A program made the translations under genes and the position numbers. A model generated the notes under the pieces. It did not search any database and was not told the origin of the DNA. It saw only the letters and a list, made by a program, of their open reading frames with translations. This document shows positions 1 through 8,652 of a stretch of 64,000 nt of DNA, one piece after another (the first letter of the stretch is position 1; every line of letters begins with the position of its first letter). Source of the DNA: Streptomyces endophytica (lineage in GTDB: Bacteria; Actinomycetota; Actinomycetes; Streptomycetales; Streptomycetaceae); contig NZ_CP110636.1 in NCBI RefSeq assembly GCF_026153355.1, forward strand, positions 4,402,001 through 4,466,000, written 5' to 3'.

Positions 1-30
1 CACCACCCAAGGGCCACCGGCGCACGGCGG

Positions 31-1308
31 TCACACCAGGGCGAACTGCCCGTCCGGGCCCTCCTCGTGGTGGTCCAGCACGGACGCCGGGCGCCGGGCC
101 GAGGACGGCGGGGGCAGCACGCCCGCGGCACGCAGCTCGACGGCCGGCAGCTGCGGCGCGTCCGCGGCGGCCGCCGCCAACTCAGCTTGTTCCGGCACCA
201 GTTCGGCCATCAGGGCCAGGACGGTGATCAGCTCCAGCAGCTCCGAGGTCCACTCCCGCGGCCAGTCCGCGGGGCCCAGTGCGGCCAGCGAACCGGCCTC
301 CGGCGGTGTCGCCGTACCGTCCTCCGCCCCGCCGGTGCGGCCGGCGAACCAGTCCGCCAGCACCCGCACCCCGCCCGCCGAGAAGTCCCAGGCGCCCTGC
401 GGCACCGGGGAGATCCGCCCGCCGTCGCCGAGCAGCAGCGCCTCGTCCGCCGGCTCGTACGCCAGGGTCCGCGGCAGCCCGCGGGACGGGAGCGCGGCGC
501 GGACGTACGGGCGGCGGCCGCCCGGCATCCGGGGCCGCCCGCCGGGTCCCGCGCAGCCCTCGGGCGGGCCGTCCCCGGGCACGTACGCGCCCCGGGTGGA
601 CAGCCACAGCAGCCGCTCGCCCAGCGCCACGCCCCGCGTCCACACCCCGGCATCGGCGGTCAGCGGCACCACGGCGCCGTCGGGGGAGTGGCGGGCGCTC
701 GCGGCCACCCAGGCGAGCAGTTCGGCCGGGTCCACCGGGCGGTCCAGCCGGCGGGCGAGCAGGGCGAGCAGCCCGGGGGCGAGGTTCGGCTCACGGCCGC
801 CGGGCCGCCGGTAGAGCGGGTGGATCCGGCCGGGACGCCCGGCCGGTGACCGCCCGTCGGGCAGCAGCGCCGCGCACACCACCGCGGGCCCGGACGGCTG
901 CGGCAGCCGGCCCGGCTCGACCGCGTACAGCTGCCGGGCGTCCGCCACCCGCCACAGCTCCGGCCGGGCCGCGTCGATCAGCCGGTGGTCGGGCAGCAGC
1001 CACTGCTGGTCGAACGGGCCGTGCTGGATCCGCACCGGCTCGGGGCACGGGCCGTCCGCGCGGTACAGCCGCCCGGTGGCGGTCCGCTGGCCCGGCAGCT
1101 GGCCGACCGCGGAGTACAGGGTCCGGGCCCGGGACGGCCGGAACAGCCGCTCGCGGGCCGCGGTGTCCTCGGCGGCCACCAGCGCCCGCCAACGGGCCCG
1201 CAGGGCCGCCGGATCCGGCGACCGGACCCAGGAACGGCCGAGCCGCAGCGGCGCCACGGACCACGGCATGAGATCGGACAGCCGTGGCGCGTCCTGCTTC
1301 GCCGTCAC
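31..1308 (-). CDS. Type ISP restriction/modification enzyme, stand-alone C-terminal specificity domain
   Basis: The predicted 425-residue protein resembles the actinobacterial proteins named 'type ISP restriction/modification enzyme', i.e. the C-terminal specificity region of single-polypeptide R-M enzymes. Recognisable stretches are 'LMPWSVAPLRLGRSWV' near the N-terminus and 'DQQWLLPDHRLIDAARPELW' about 100 residues in. No methyltransferase (NPPY) or helicase motif is visible, so alone it should not cut or methylate DNA. I chose the GTG at 1308 because GGAGGGG lies just upstream; the open frame runs on to 1686 without support. Family assignment is from memory of homologues; the biological role of such stand-alone proteins is unclear. 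Confidence 0.7.
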   Translation of the reverse strand: MTAKQDAPRLSDLMPWSVAPLRLGRSWVRSPDPAALRARWRALVAAEDTAARERLFRPSRARTLYSAVGQLPGQRTATGRLYRADGPCPEPVRIQHGPFDQQWLLPDHRLIDAARPELWRVADARQLYAVEPGRLPQPSGPAVVCAALLPDGRSPAGRPGRIHPLYRRPGGREPNLAPGLLALLARRLDRPVDPAELLAWVAASARHSPDGAVVPLTADAGVWTRGVALGERLLWLSTRGAYVPGDGPPEGCAGPGGRPRMPGGRRPYVRAALPSRGLPRTLAYEPADEALLLGDGGRISPVPQGAWDFSAGGVRVLADWFAGRTGGAEDGTATPPEAGSLAALGPADWPREWTSELLELITVLALMAELVPEQAELAAAAADAPQLPAVELRAAGVLPPPSSARRPASVLDHHEEGPDGQFALV

Positions 1309-1501
1309 GCGGAGCCCCTCCCGGACCGTTCGGTTGACCCCGGCATGGTAGCGACGGCTCCCGCCGGTCCGCCCGGCCGGCCGGGCCTGATCCACCCTCC
1401 GGGGCGATCCCGACGCGGTCTTCCGCTTACTGATCTTGGCGGAGTACGGTCCTCGCCGTACGCCCGACGCCGCGGTGCGGACGTCGTCCTCCCCCGTGCC
1501 C

Positions 1502-1610
1502 GAACGGCGCGGGGGACCCCCATCGCGCCGGGACCTGCTCAGGGGAGGACCGACCGCCATGACGGACACCACCTCCTCCACGCCTGAACGGCGCGGGGGT
1601 ACCCCCATCG
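1502..1610. repeat. Two copies of a short GC palindrome-containing repeat
   Basis: GAACGGCGCGGGGG-ACCCCCATCG occurs at 1502-1525 and again, with one extra T that makes the perfect palindrome GGGGGTACCCCC, at 1586-1610. The second copy lies inside the first codons of the MFS gene. A related GGGGGAGACCCCCATCG lies at 21315-21331, just before the penicillin acylase gene. Confidence 0.6.
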
Positions 1611-2949
1611 GCAACCGGGCCGCCGCACGGCTGGACCGGCTGCCACCGTCCCGGTGGCACCGCCGGATCACCCTCGTCGTCGGCATCGGCGCCTTCTTCG
1701 ACCTCTACGAGATCTTCCTCGGCGGTGTGCTCGCCGCCGTCCTCGCCGAGCAGTGGCACCTCGGCCACACCGCGAAGTCCTGGGTGATCGCCGCCGGTTT
1801 CCTCGGCATGTTCGTCGGCGCGAACCTGCTCTCGGTGCTCGCCGACCGCCTGGGGCGGCGCCGGATGTTCCTGGTCAACCTCGGCGCCTACTCGGTGTTC
1901 TCGCTGGCCTCCGCCTTCGCCCCGGACCTGCCGTGGCTGCTGGCGCTGCGCTTCCTGGCGGGCCTCGGGCTGGGGCCGAACTCGTGCTGGTGGACACCTA
2001 CCTCGCCGAGTTCCTGCCCCGGGCGGTCCGCGGCCGGTACCTCGCCCACGCCTACACCCTCGGCTTCGTCGGCGTCCCGGTCGCCGCACTGCTCGGCGCC
2101 CGGCTGGTGGCCGCCCACCGGCTGCTGGGCGTCGACGGCTGGCGCTGGCTGCTGGTGGCCGGTGCGCTCGGCGCCGCCTTCATCCAGCTCATGCGCCGCC
2201 AACTCCCCGAATCGCCACGGTGGTTGACCGTGCACGGGCGGCACGAGGAAGCCGAGCGGATCGTTGCCGGGCTGGAGGAACGGGTGGCCCGGGAGACCGG
2301 CGGCAGCCTGCCCTCCGTACCGGAGACCGAGACCGTCCCCGAGCGGCGGGTGCCGCTGGCCGCGATGTTCCGCGGCGACCTCCGCCGCCGGACCGTCATG
2401 TGGTGGATCTTCCAGGTCCTGCAGACCGTCGGCTACTACGGCTTCGGGGCGCTGGCGCCGGTGGTCCTCACCGCGAAGGGCCACACCGTCACCGAGTCGC
2501 TGCTCTACGCCGCCCTGAGCTTCTGCGGCTACCCGCTCGGCTCCGCGCTGTCCGTCCCGCTCATCGACCGGATCGAGCGCCGCACCCTGATCATCGCCTC
2601 CGCCCTGGCCATCGCCGGCTGCGGGCTGGCCTTCGGCTTCGCCGACGCCACCTGGGCGATCGTCGCCTTCGGCTTCCTGCTGACGGTGGCCAGCAACGTC
2701 TTCTCCAACGCCTTCCACGTCTACCAGACGGAGATCTTCCCGACCGGCCTGCGCAGCAGCGCGATCGGCATCGCCTACTCGCTCTCCCGGCTCACCTCGG
2801 TCGTCCTGCCGTTCGTGGCCCTCCCCGTCCTCACGGATCTCGGCCCCGCCGCGGTCTTCACCGGGTCCGCCGCGCTGATGCTGCTGCTGTGCGCGAATGT
2901 GGCGGCGCTGGGACCACGCAGCACGGGACGCAGCCTGGAACGGATCTGA
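1559..2949 (+). CDS. MFS transporter, sugar-porter/metabolite:H+ symporter type (one frameshift)
   Basis: A 12-helix major facilitator permease of about 463 residues, predicted to move a small metabolite across the cytoplasmic membrane with protons. Family signatures are 'DRLGRRRMF' in the loop after helix 2, 'PESPRWL' after helix 6 and 'DRIERRTL' in the matching loop of the second half, typical of the sugar/aromatic-acid symporter branch. The start is ATG 1559 with GGGGAGGA upstream. The reading frame changes at 1972-1975: four Gs where five restore a continuous protein (GLGLG|AELVLVDTYLAEF). I read this as a base-calling loss, not a pseudogene. The substrate cannot be told from sequence; no linked catabolic gene points to one. 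Confidence 0.8.
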
Positions 2950-2976
2950 CCGGGCCGCGCCCCGCACCGCTGCCGT

Positions 2977-3288
2977 TCATCCGCCGGCGGACGTCACCGG
3001 CGTGCTCTCGTAGTGCTTCATCTCCTCGATGTCACCGATGTACGGCCTGACGTGGGCGAGGAAGGCGGGGAAGTGCGGGCCGCCGCGGAAGCCCTTGAGG
3101 TGGTCCTCCACCGAGGTCCACTCGATGCGCAGGATGTAGTGCTCGGGCTCCTCCACCCCGTGTGCCAGGTCGTACCCGAGGCACTCGGGCGCCGCGTCGA
3201 GCTGCTCGGAGGCCGCCGCGTACGCCTGCTCGAAGGCGGCCCGTCGCGCGGGGTCGGTGATCGTGTAACGGATGTACTCGGTGGTCAT
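2977..3288 (-). CDS. Antibiotic biosynthesis monooxygenase (ABM) domain protein, putative quinol monooxygenase
   Basis: A single ABM-type ferredoxin-like domain of 103 residues, the size of YgiN-like quinol monooxygenases and related cofactor-free oxygenases. 'YIRYTITDPARRAAFEQAY' begins the first strand and helix, and 'YILRIEWTSVEDHLKGF' is the second, as usual in the family. Its ATG overlaps the stop of the upstream NmrA gene by one base, so the two are translationally coupled and probably handle one substrate or stress. It converges with the MFS gene, with only 27 bases between the stops. Substrate unknown. Confidence 0.8.
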   Translation of the reverse strand: MTTEYIRYTITDPARRAAFEQAYAAASEQLDAAPECLGYDLAHGVEEPEHYILRIEWTSVEDHLKGFRGGPHFPAFLAHVRPYIGDIEEMKHYESTPVTSAGG

Positions 3289-4175
3289 CAGCGGTTCTCC
3301 TGAGAGGGGGCGGAACCGGCCCGCAGGGCGGTCGCGTGGTCGGCGAGGAAGGTTTCGATCGGGAGGGCCGGGCGGCCGAGCAACCGGGGCACGGTGTCGG
3401 AGACCGTCCGGGCCGCACCGGACGCGTAGCGGCCGTAGAGCTCGACCAGCCCGTCGGCCTGCCACGTGGACATGCCCGTGCCGAGCAGGGCGGTACGGGC
3501 CTGCTCCGGCGTGAGGGCACGGCAGGTCAGCTGCCGGCCGAGGGCCGCGCCGAGCCGCTCGGCGACCTCGTCGTGGTCCATCGCCCGCGGGCCGGTCACA
3601 TCGAGGACCGCGCCCTCGTGGCCGCCCGTGGTGAGCACCGTGGCGGCGACCTCGGCGATGTCGCGGGCGTCCACGTACGACACCGCGGCGTCGCCGGCGG
3701 GCAGCGCCAGCGTGCCGGTGCGCCGCAGGTCCGGCAGCAGCGCGAGGAAGTTCTGCAGGAACCCGTTCGGCGCGAGCACCGTCCACGGCAGGCCGCTGCT
3801 CTCAAGGTGGTCGAGCGCCGCGGTGTGCGCGTCGAAGAACCGCACCGGGACGGTCCGGCGCCGCACGCCGATCGCCGCCTGGAGGACGACCTTGGGACGG
3901 CCGGCCCCGGCGACCGCGTCGATCACGTTCCGGGCCTGCCGGGCGGCGTCCGGGCCGACCGGAGTCAGCAGGTGGACCGCCTCGATCCCGGCCGCGGCCG
4001 CGGCCAGCGAGCCGGGGTCGTTCAGGTCCGCGACCACCGGCTCGACGCCGTCGTCCCACTCGGCGGGCGCCTCACCCGCGTTGCGTACCAGCGCACGGAC
4101 CGCGGCGCCGCGGGCGCGCAGCGCGCGCACCAGCGGCCGGCCGACGGTGCCGGTCGCGCCTGTCACCAGAATCAT
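3288..4175 (-). CDS. NmrA-family NAD(P)-binding protein
   Basis: A 295-residue Rossmann-fold protein of the NmrA/atypical SDR group (QOR2/azoreductase-like). The dinucleotide-binding motif GATGTVG is at residues 5-11. There is no YxxxK catalytic pair, as expected for NmrA-like proteins, which act either as NADPH-dependent quinone reductases or as redox sensors. It is the first gene of a two-gene operon with the ABM protein. Both face a divergent LysR gene across a 151-bp intergenic region containing a palindromic operator array, so control by that LysR is likely. A quinone-detoxification role is inference. Confidence 0.8.
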   Translation of the reverse strand: MILVTGATGTVGRPLVRALRARGAAVRALVRNAGEAPAEWDDGVEPVVADLNDPGSLAAAAAGIEAVHLLTPVGPDAARQARNVIDAVAGAGRPKVVLQAAIGVRRRTVPVRFFDAHTAALDHLESSGLPWTVLAPNGFLQNFLALLPDLRRTGTLALPAGDAAVSYVDARDIAEVAATVLTTGGHEGAVLDVTGPRAMDHDEVAERLGAALGRQLTCRALTPEQARTALLGTGMSTWQADGLVELYGRYASGAARTVSDTVPRLLGRPALPIETFLADHATALRAGSAPSQENR

Positions 4176-4249
4176 GCATCCCCCAGGGTCAACGGGCTTG
4201 CTCTGCTTGGTCGTTCAGCCCGGCCCACGCTATGGGCGGCACCGCCGGT

Positions 4250-4294
4250 CAACAAGCGCAGCTTGTTGTCGGTCGACAAGGCGGGCTTGTCGAC
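4250..4294. promoter_or_regulatory. LysR operator array: four CTTGT/ACAAG half-sites in two perfect palindromes
   Basis: Two back-to-back perfect inverted repeats: CAACAAGC-GCA-GCTTGTTG (4250-4268) and GTCGACAAG-GCGGG-CTTGTCGAC (4272-4294). Between them the CTTGT at 4262 and the ACAAG at 4276 form CTTGT-N9-ACAAG, a T-N11-A type LysR box. The array lies 33-77 bp before the LysR start and 75-119 bp before the divergent NmrA start, the usual place for autoregulation plus activation. Confidence 0.75.
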
Positions 4295-4326
4295 GGGGGT
4301 GCCGGGCGGCCGTACGATGCCGTCGC

Positions 4327-5253
4327 ATGGAACCCGAGCTGCGCCAGATGCGGTACTTCGTGGCGGTGGCCGAGCGCCGCAGCTTCACCCGCGCCGCCGA
4401 GGACGTGTACGTCGCCCAGCAGGCGCTCAGCCAGCAGATCAAGGCGCTGGAGGACACCCTCGGCGTACGGCTGCTCGACCGCACCTCCCGCCGGGTCGAG
4501 CTCACGCCGGCCGGCGCCGCCTACCTGGCCGACTGCAAGCGGCTGCTCTCCGCCGCCGGCCGCGCGGCCCAGCACGCCCGGGCGGTGGCGGACGGCGAGG
4601 CCGGGAAGCTGCGCATCGCCTACACGGTCACCGCGGTGTACGAGACCCTGCCGGCGCTCACCGCCCACCTCGCGGCCCGGGCGCCCCGGCTGAAGGTGGA
4701 GACCCGGGAGATCTTCGCCTCCGACGTCTGCCGGATGCTGCGGGACGAGCGCTGCGACCTCGCGCTCGCGCCCAGGGCCGGCTACCCGAAGGGGATCGCC
4801 CGGCGGACCGTGCGGCGGGAGCCGCTGATGGCGGCGGTCGGTGACGGCCATCCGTCCGCCGGCGCCCCGGCCGTGGAGCTCGCCGGGCTGCGCGACGAGA
4901 CGTTCCAGCTGTGGCCGCGCGACATGGCGCCCGGCTACTACGACGCGGTGGCCGGCGCCTGCCGGGCCGCCGGGTTCGAGCCGGTGCTCGACGAGACCGC
5001 CTCCGGGTCCAACGCCTGGGCCGGCATCGCCGCCGGGCGCGGCGTCAACCTCGTGGTGGGCTCGCTCGCCCGCCAACTCCCGCGCGGCATCACCCTCGTG
5101 CCGCTCGCGGAGCCCGCGCCGGTGCTCCGCCTGGACGCCGTCTGGCGGGCCGAGCATCCACATCCGGCGGTGTCCCGCGTCCTCGACGGATGCGCGGAGC
5201 TCTGGCCCGGAGAGCGGGCCGACGGCGTCAGTGCGCGTCCAGCGTCACCGTGA
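4327..5253 (+). CDS. LysR-family transcriptional regulator
   Basis: A 308-residue LysR-type regulator. The N-terminal winged helix-turn-helix covers residues 1-60 (LRQMRYFVAVAERRSFTRAA, then QQALSQQIKALE), followed by a linker helix and a periplasmic-binding-protein-like effector domain (about residues 88-290). It is divergent from the NmrA-ABM operon and separated from it by the palindromic operator array at 4250-4294, so it most likely controls that operon and itself. ATG 4327 gives the canonical LysR N-terminus. Its 3' end overlaps the convergent GntR gene by 26 bp. The inducer is unknown. Confidence 0.88.
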   Translation: MEPELRQMRYFVAVAERRSFTRAAEDVYVAQQALSQQIKALEDTLGVRLLDRTSRRVELTPAGAAYLADCKRLLSAAGRAAQHARAVADGEAGKLRIAYTVTAVYETLPALTAHLAARAPRLKVETREIFASDVCRMLRDERCDLALAPRAGYPKGIARRTVRREPLMAAVGDGHPSAGAPAVELAGLRDETFQLWPRDMAPGYYDAVAGACRAAGFEPVLDETASGSNAWAGIAAGRGVNLVVGSLARQLPRGITLVPLAEPAPVLRLDAVWRAEHPHPAVSRVLDGCAELWPGERADGVSARPASP

Positions 5254-5977
5254 AGGAGAAGCGGTCCCCCCGGTAATGGATCCGGGCGACGTCGACCGGC
5301 CGTCCGTCGGCGTCGTAGGTGACGCCCGTGTAGTCGAGGATCGGGCTGAGCAGGGGGACCTCCAGGAGGCGGGCGGTCTCCGGGTCGGCGAGGCGGGCCT
5401 CGACCGTGTCGGTGATCCGGCTGATCCGGACGCCCACCGCGTCCCGCAGCACCTTCGTCATCGGCCAGCGCAGCAGGTCCGCCGGGTCGATCCGGTCCGC
5501 GACGTCGGGGCGTACGTAGTTGCGCGCGTGGTTGGTCGGCTCGCCCGTCTTCTCGTCGCTGCGCAGCCGGCGGAACCCGGCCACCTCTGTCAACTCCGGG
5601 AAGTACTCGGCCAGTTCGGCGGGGACCGCGACCGGACCGTGGTCCAGCAGCTCGGTGGTCATCCCGGACTGCTGGGCCACGATCGCGTCCACCGAGCCGA
5701 GCAGCCGCACCGGCGCACCGCGCCGCGCACCCGGCTCGATGAAGGTGCCGCGGCGCCGGTGCCGGCTGATCAGCCCCTCCGCCTCCAGCTCCTTGAGCGC
5801 CTGCCGCATGGTCAGCACGCTCACGCCGTAGTGCGCCGCGAGCGCGTCCTCGGTGGGCAGCCGCAGCGGGGCGTCGGGGGAGCGGCCCAGTATGGAGGCG
5901 CGCAACGACTGCGAGACCTGGTACCACAGCGGCAGCTTGCGGTTCAGGGCGAGCGAGTCGGGAGCGAAGGTGGTCAC
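5228..5977 (-). CDS. GntR/HutC-family regulator with UTRA domain
   Basis: A 249-residue regulator with an N-terminal GntR winged helix (residues 10-80; 'LPTEDALAAHYGVSVLTMRQ' is the recognition region) and a C-terminal UTRA ligand-binding domain (about 95-240). It follows hmgA by 16 bp in the same direction, so it is probably cotranscribed with it and may sense a tyrosine or phenylacetate catabolite such as homogentisate. HutC-type regulators are usually repressors released by the pathway substrate; the link to hmgA rests only on the neighbourhood. Confidence 0.85.
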   Translation of the reverse strand: MTTFAPDSLALNRKLPLWYQVSQSLRASILGRSPDAPLRLPTEDALAAHYGVSVLTMRQALKELEAEGLISRHRRRGTFIEPGARRGAPVRLLGSVDAIVAQQSGMTTELLDHGPVAVPAELAEYFPELTEVAGFRRLRSDEKTGEPTNHARNYVRPDVADRIDPADLLRWPMTKVLRDAVGVRISRITDTVEARLADPETARLLEVPLLSPILDYTGVTYDADGRPVDVARIHYRGDRFSFTVTLDAH

Positions 5978-5993
5978 GAGCGGTCCCCGGGTG

Positions 5994-7319
5994 TCACGGG
6001 CGGAAGTGGCGCTGGAGACCCTGCCATACGTCGTCGTAGCCGCGCTGCAGGTGGCCGGCGTCCCGGGCCTGGGCGGTGAGCGTCAGCGGCCACCGGGTCT
6101 CGAACATGAACGCCAGCCCGTCGTCGATCTTCTGCGGCACCAGCTCGGCGGCGCTCGCCCTGTCGAAGGTCTCCCGGTCGGGCCCGTGCGCCGACATCAT
6201 GTTGTGCAGTGATCCACCGCCGGGCACGAAGCCCTCCGCCTTGGCGTCGTAGGCGCCCTCGATCAGGCCCATGTACTCGGTCATCACATTGCGGTGGAAA
6301 TAGGGCGGCCGGAAGGTGTCCTCGCCGACCAGCCACCGCGGTGCGAAGACCACGAAGTCCACACCGGCCAGCCCCGGGGTGTCGGACGGCGAGGTCAGCA
6401 CCGTGAAGATCGACGGGTCCGGGTGGTCGTAGCTGATCGACCCGATGACGTTGAAGCACCGCAGGTCGTAGACGTACGGGACGTGGTCGCCGTGCCAGGC
6501 GACGACGTCCAGCGGCGAGTGGTCGTAGGTGGCGGTCCAGAGGTTGCCGCAGAACTTGTTGACGACCTCGACCGGGCCCTCGACGTCCTCGTAGGCGGCG
6601 ACCGGGGCCCGGAAGTCCCGGGCGTTGGCCAGGCCGTTGGCGCCGATCGGGCCGAGGTCGGGGAGCCGGAAGGGCTGCCCGTAGTTCTCGCAGACGTAGC
6701 CCCGAGCGGTGGCGTCCAGCAGCTCGACGCGGAACCGCACCCCGCGCGGGATCAGCGCCACCTCGCCCGGTACGGCGCGCAGCAGCCCGAGCTCGGTGCG
6801 CAGCAGCAGCCCGCCCCGCTCGGGGACGATCAGCAGCTCGCCGTCCGCGTCGCTGAACACCCGCCGGTCCATGGCGGAGTTGGCGTGGTAGAGGTGCACG
6901 GCCATCCCGCTGCGCTGCGTCGCGTCACCGTTGCCGCCCAGCGTCCACAGGCCGTCCAGGAAGTCCGTCGGGCCCTCGGGAGCGGGCAGCGGGTTCCAGC
7001 GCAGCCGGTTGGGGTCGGGGACGCACTCGGTGAACGGCGCCGAGCGCACCGCGCGGGGCTCGGCGCGGACGAACGGCGGGTGCGCGGCCGACGGGCGGAT
7101 GCGATACAGCCAGGAGCGGTGGTTGGTCGCCCGCGGTTCGGTGAACGCCGAGCCGCTGAGCTGCTCGGCGTACAGCCCGAGCGGGGCCCGCTGGGGCGCG
7201 TTGCGGCCCACCGGAAGCGCGCCCGGGACGGCCTCCGAGCTGTGCTCGTTGCCGAACCCGGTGGCGTACACCAGCCCTTCGGCCGTCTTCCTCGCCTGCT
7301 CGTTGGCCGTGCCTGTCAT
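5994..7319 (-). CDS. hmgA: Homogentisate 1,2-dioxygenase
   Basis: This cytoplasmic Fe(II) enzyme opens the ring of homogentisate to maleylacetoacetate in tyrosine and phenylalanine catabolism. The 441-residue length and sequence ('GFGNEHSSEA', 'GLYAEQLSGSAFT', 'NHRSWLYRIRPS') match the family well. By alignment with the human enzyme (H335, E341, H371), the iron ligands are H342 and E348 (FRPPYFHRNVMTEYM) and H378 (SAHGPD). It is the first gene of an hmgA-gntR unit and is divergent from a TetR gene. A palindrome at 7342-7365, just upstream of the start, is a good operator. Maleylacetoacetate isomerase and fumarylacetoacetase are not in the window. Confidence 0.96.
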   Translation of the reverse strand: MTGTANEQARKTAEGLVYATGFGNEHSSEAVPGALPVGRNAPQRAPLGLYAEQLSGSAFTEPRATNHRSWLYRIRPSAAHPPFVRAEPRAVRSAPFTECVPDPNRLRWNPLPAPEGPTDFLDGLWTLGGNGDATQRSGMAVHLYHANSAMDRRVFSDADGELLIVPERGGLLLRTELGLLRAVPGEVALIPRGVRFRVELLDATARGYVCENYGQPFRLPDLGPIGANGLANARDFRAPVAAYEDVEGPVEVVNKFCGNLWTATYDHSPLDVVAWHGDHVPYVYDLRCFNVIGSISYDHPDPSIFTVLTSPSDTPGLAGVDFVVFAPRWLVGEDTFRPPYFHRNVMTEYMGLIEGAYDAKAEGFVPGGGSLHNMMSAHGPDRETFDRASAAELVPQKIDDGLAFMFETRWPLTLTAQARDAGHLQRGYDDVWQGLQRHFRP

Positions 7320-7341
7320 CGCGCGCTCCCGCCGCTCAAGG

Positions 7342-7365
7342 AATCCTATGGAAGACCTTAGGATT
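7342..7365. promoter_or_regulatory. Palindromic operator between hmgA and the divergent TetR gene
   Basis: AATCCTA at 7342-7348 and TAGGATT at 7359-7365 form a perfect 7-bp inverted repeat with a 10-bp spacer, 23 bp upstream of the hmgA start. A second inverted repeat, CCCGGCC-GGAA-GGCCGGG (7392-7409), sits just before the TetR GTG and could fold as a hairpin in its leader. The first is the likelier binding site for the TetR or GntR protein. Confidence 0.6.
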
Positions 7366-7421
7366 GCGCGGGAGGGCCGTCAACGGACACTCCCGGCCGG
7401 AAGGCCGGGCAGGATGGACGG

Positions 7422-8057
7422 GTGCAGCAGCCGACCCCGCGCCCCGACGGGCCGCCCCGCTCCCTGCGCCGCGCCCCCGTGCAGCGGCGCAGCGCCCAGC
7501 GCCTGGCCCGCATCCTCGACGCCTGCGCCGAACTCCTCGACGAGACCGGCTACGAGGAACTGAGCACCCGGGCCGTGGCCGGCCGGGCCGGCGTCCCGAT
7601 CGGCTCGGTCTACCGCTTCTTCCCCAACAAGCGGGCCATGGCGGAGGCGCTCGCCCACCGCAACCTCGACGCCTACGCGGACCGGATCACCGCCCGGCTG
7701 ACCGCACCGGAGGGGCAGCGGCTGGAGTGGCGCCGGGCGATGGACGTCGTGGTCGACGAGTACCTCGCGATGAAGCGGACGGTGCCGGGGTTCGCGCTGG
7801 TCGAGTTCACGGTCCCCGCCCCGCGCGAGTCCCGCCAGGCGAACTACGAGGTCGCGGACCGCCTCCTGGCCCTCCTCGCGGGACGCCTCGGCCTGGACCC
7901 GGCCGACGCACGGCTCCGCACGGCCTTCCTGGTCGGCGTCGAAACGGCGGACGCGTTGCTGCAGCTGGCGTTCCGCGTCGACTCGGCCGGTGACCCGGCC
8001 ATCGTCGCGGAGGCGAAGTCGCTGCTGCGGGCGTATCTGTCCCAGCACCTGGATTGA
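7422..8057 (+). CDS. TetR/AcrR-family transcriptional regulator
   Basis: A 211-residue TetR regulator. The DNA-binding helix-turn-helix is at residues 25-70 (RILDACAELLDETGYEELST, then VPIGSVYRFFPNK), with an all-helical ligand domain after it. The start is GTG 7422. It is divergent from hmgA and shares a 102-bp promoter region with it that contains a clear palindrome, so it may control hmgA as well as itself. Immediately after its stop codon begins the long palindromic intergenic element (8064-8525). The ligand cannot be inferred. Confidence 0.87.
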   Translation: MQQPTPRPDGPPRSLRRAPVQRRSAQRLARILDACAELLDETGYEELSTRAVAGRAGVPIGSVYRFFPNKRAMAEALAHRNLDAYADRITARLTAPEGQRLEWRRAMDVVVDEYLAMKRTVPGFALVEFTVPAPRESRQANYEVADRLLALLAGRLGLDPADARLRTAFLVGVETADALLQLAFRVDSAGDPAIVAEAKSLLRAYLSQHLD

Positions 8058-8063
8058 TGTCTT

Positions 8064-8525
8064 CCCACGTACCTGTCTGCGGCGCCGCGGGTCTTGCTCG
8101 CCGTTGCGCTTTGCGGCGCCCCGCACGTACCTGTCTGTCCCGCCGCGGGTCGTCTCGCCGTTGCGCCTGCGGCGGGCTGGGGGTTGTTGGGTGCGGTGAC
8201 GGGCCTCCGGGGCCGGTTGTGTGGACTGCTGACGCTTTACGTCCACACAACCGGCCCCTCCGGCCCGTCCCCTCCCGTGAGAGGGAAAGTTGGGGCCGGT
8301 GGGGGTGCACGTAACCGTCCACATGCGCGCAGGCAACAGACCAGGCTCGCCCCCGACCAGCTCAGAAACTCCCACTCACGGGAGGGGCTGGACCGGAGGA
8401 CGAAGTCTGGAGGGCCGGCACCGCACCCAAAACACAAACGCCCGCCGCCAGGCGCAACGGCGAGCAAGACCCGCGGCGGGACGGCCAGGTACGTGGGAGG
8501 CGCCGCAAAGCGCAGCGGGTACGTG
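8064..8525 (+). repeat. Large palindromic intergenic element, copy A
   Basis: About 462 bp of non-coding DNA starting 6 bp after the TetR stop codon. Its ends are inverted copies of a ~65-70 bp unit (CACGTACCTG...CCGCCGCGGGTC...CTCGCCGTTGCGC...GCGGCGCC), twice at the left end and about one and a half times at the right. Inside is a perfect 18-bp stem, GGGGCCGGTTGTGTGGAC (8209-8226) with its complement at 8241-8258, around a 14-base loop. The stem extends to about 29 bp with three mismatches (GACGGGCC and GGCCCGTC flanks). A further inverted pair, CCCCTCCCGTGAG (8269-8281) and CTCACGGGAGGGG (about 8376-8388), brackets an inner segment. A second copy in inverse orientation is at 56856-57408. 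Confidence 0.85.
8209..8258. terminator. Perfect 18-bp stem hairpin at the core of repeat copy A
   Basis: Arms 8209-8226 and 8241-8258 are fully complementary, and the 14-base loop reads TGCTGACGCTTTAC. There is no U-tract, as is common for terminators in high-GC actinobacteria. It would stop or stabilise transcripts from the TetR side, or act in both directions. Function is inferred from structure and position only. Confidence 0.5.
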
Positions 8526-8652
8526 CGAGTGACCTGCAGTTTTGCGCTTATTGCTCGCGTGTCAAGGTCTTGTTAACAAAAGTTTGCGGGTCCTAACGTG
8601 CCTGGACCGCCACCCCCGGCAGATGTTCAAGGGCGAACGTGAGGTACCCCAA

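Noticed and set aside
279..1271. Long open frames on the plus strand over the ISP gene, and many similar long antisense frames throughout (for example 20472-24245 minus, 29247-31682 plus)
   Set aside because: High GC leaves few stop codons in the antisense frames. The sequences are Arg/Gly/Ala/Pro- or Asp/Val/His-rich without domains, while the opposite strand carries clear family members.
1972..1975. Programmed ribosomal frameshifting to explain broken frames
   Set aside because: The breaks occur in many unrelated genes, always in different short G/C runs and without a shared slippery heptamer or pseudoknot. Base loss in the data is simpler.
8057..8640. Possible small proteins inside repeat copy A
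   Set aside because: All frames read through the palindromes and give low-complexity Arg/Pro sequence. The two repeat copies differ by changes that would break any shared frame.
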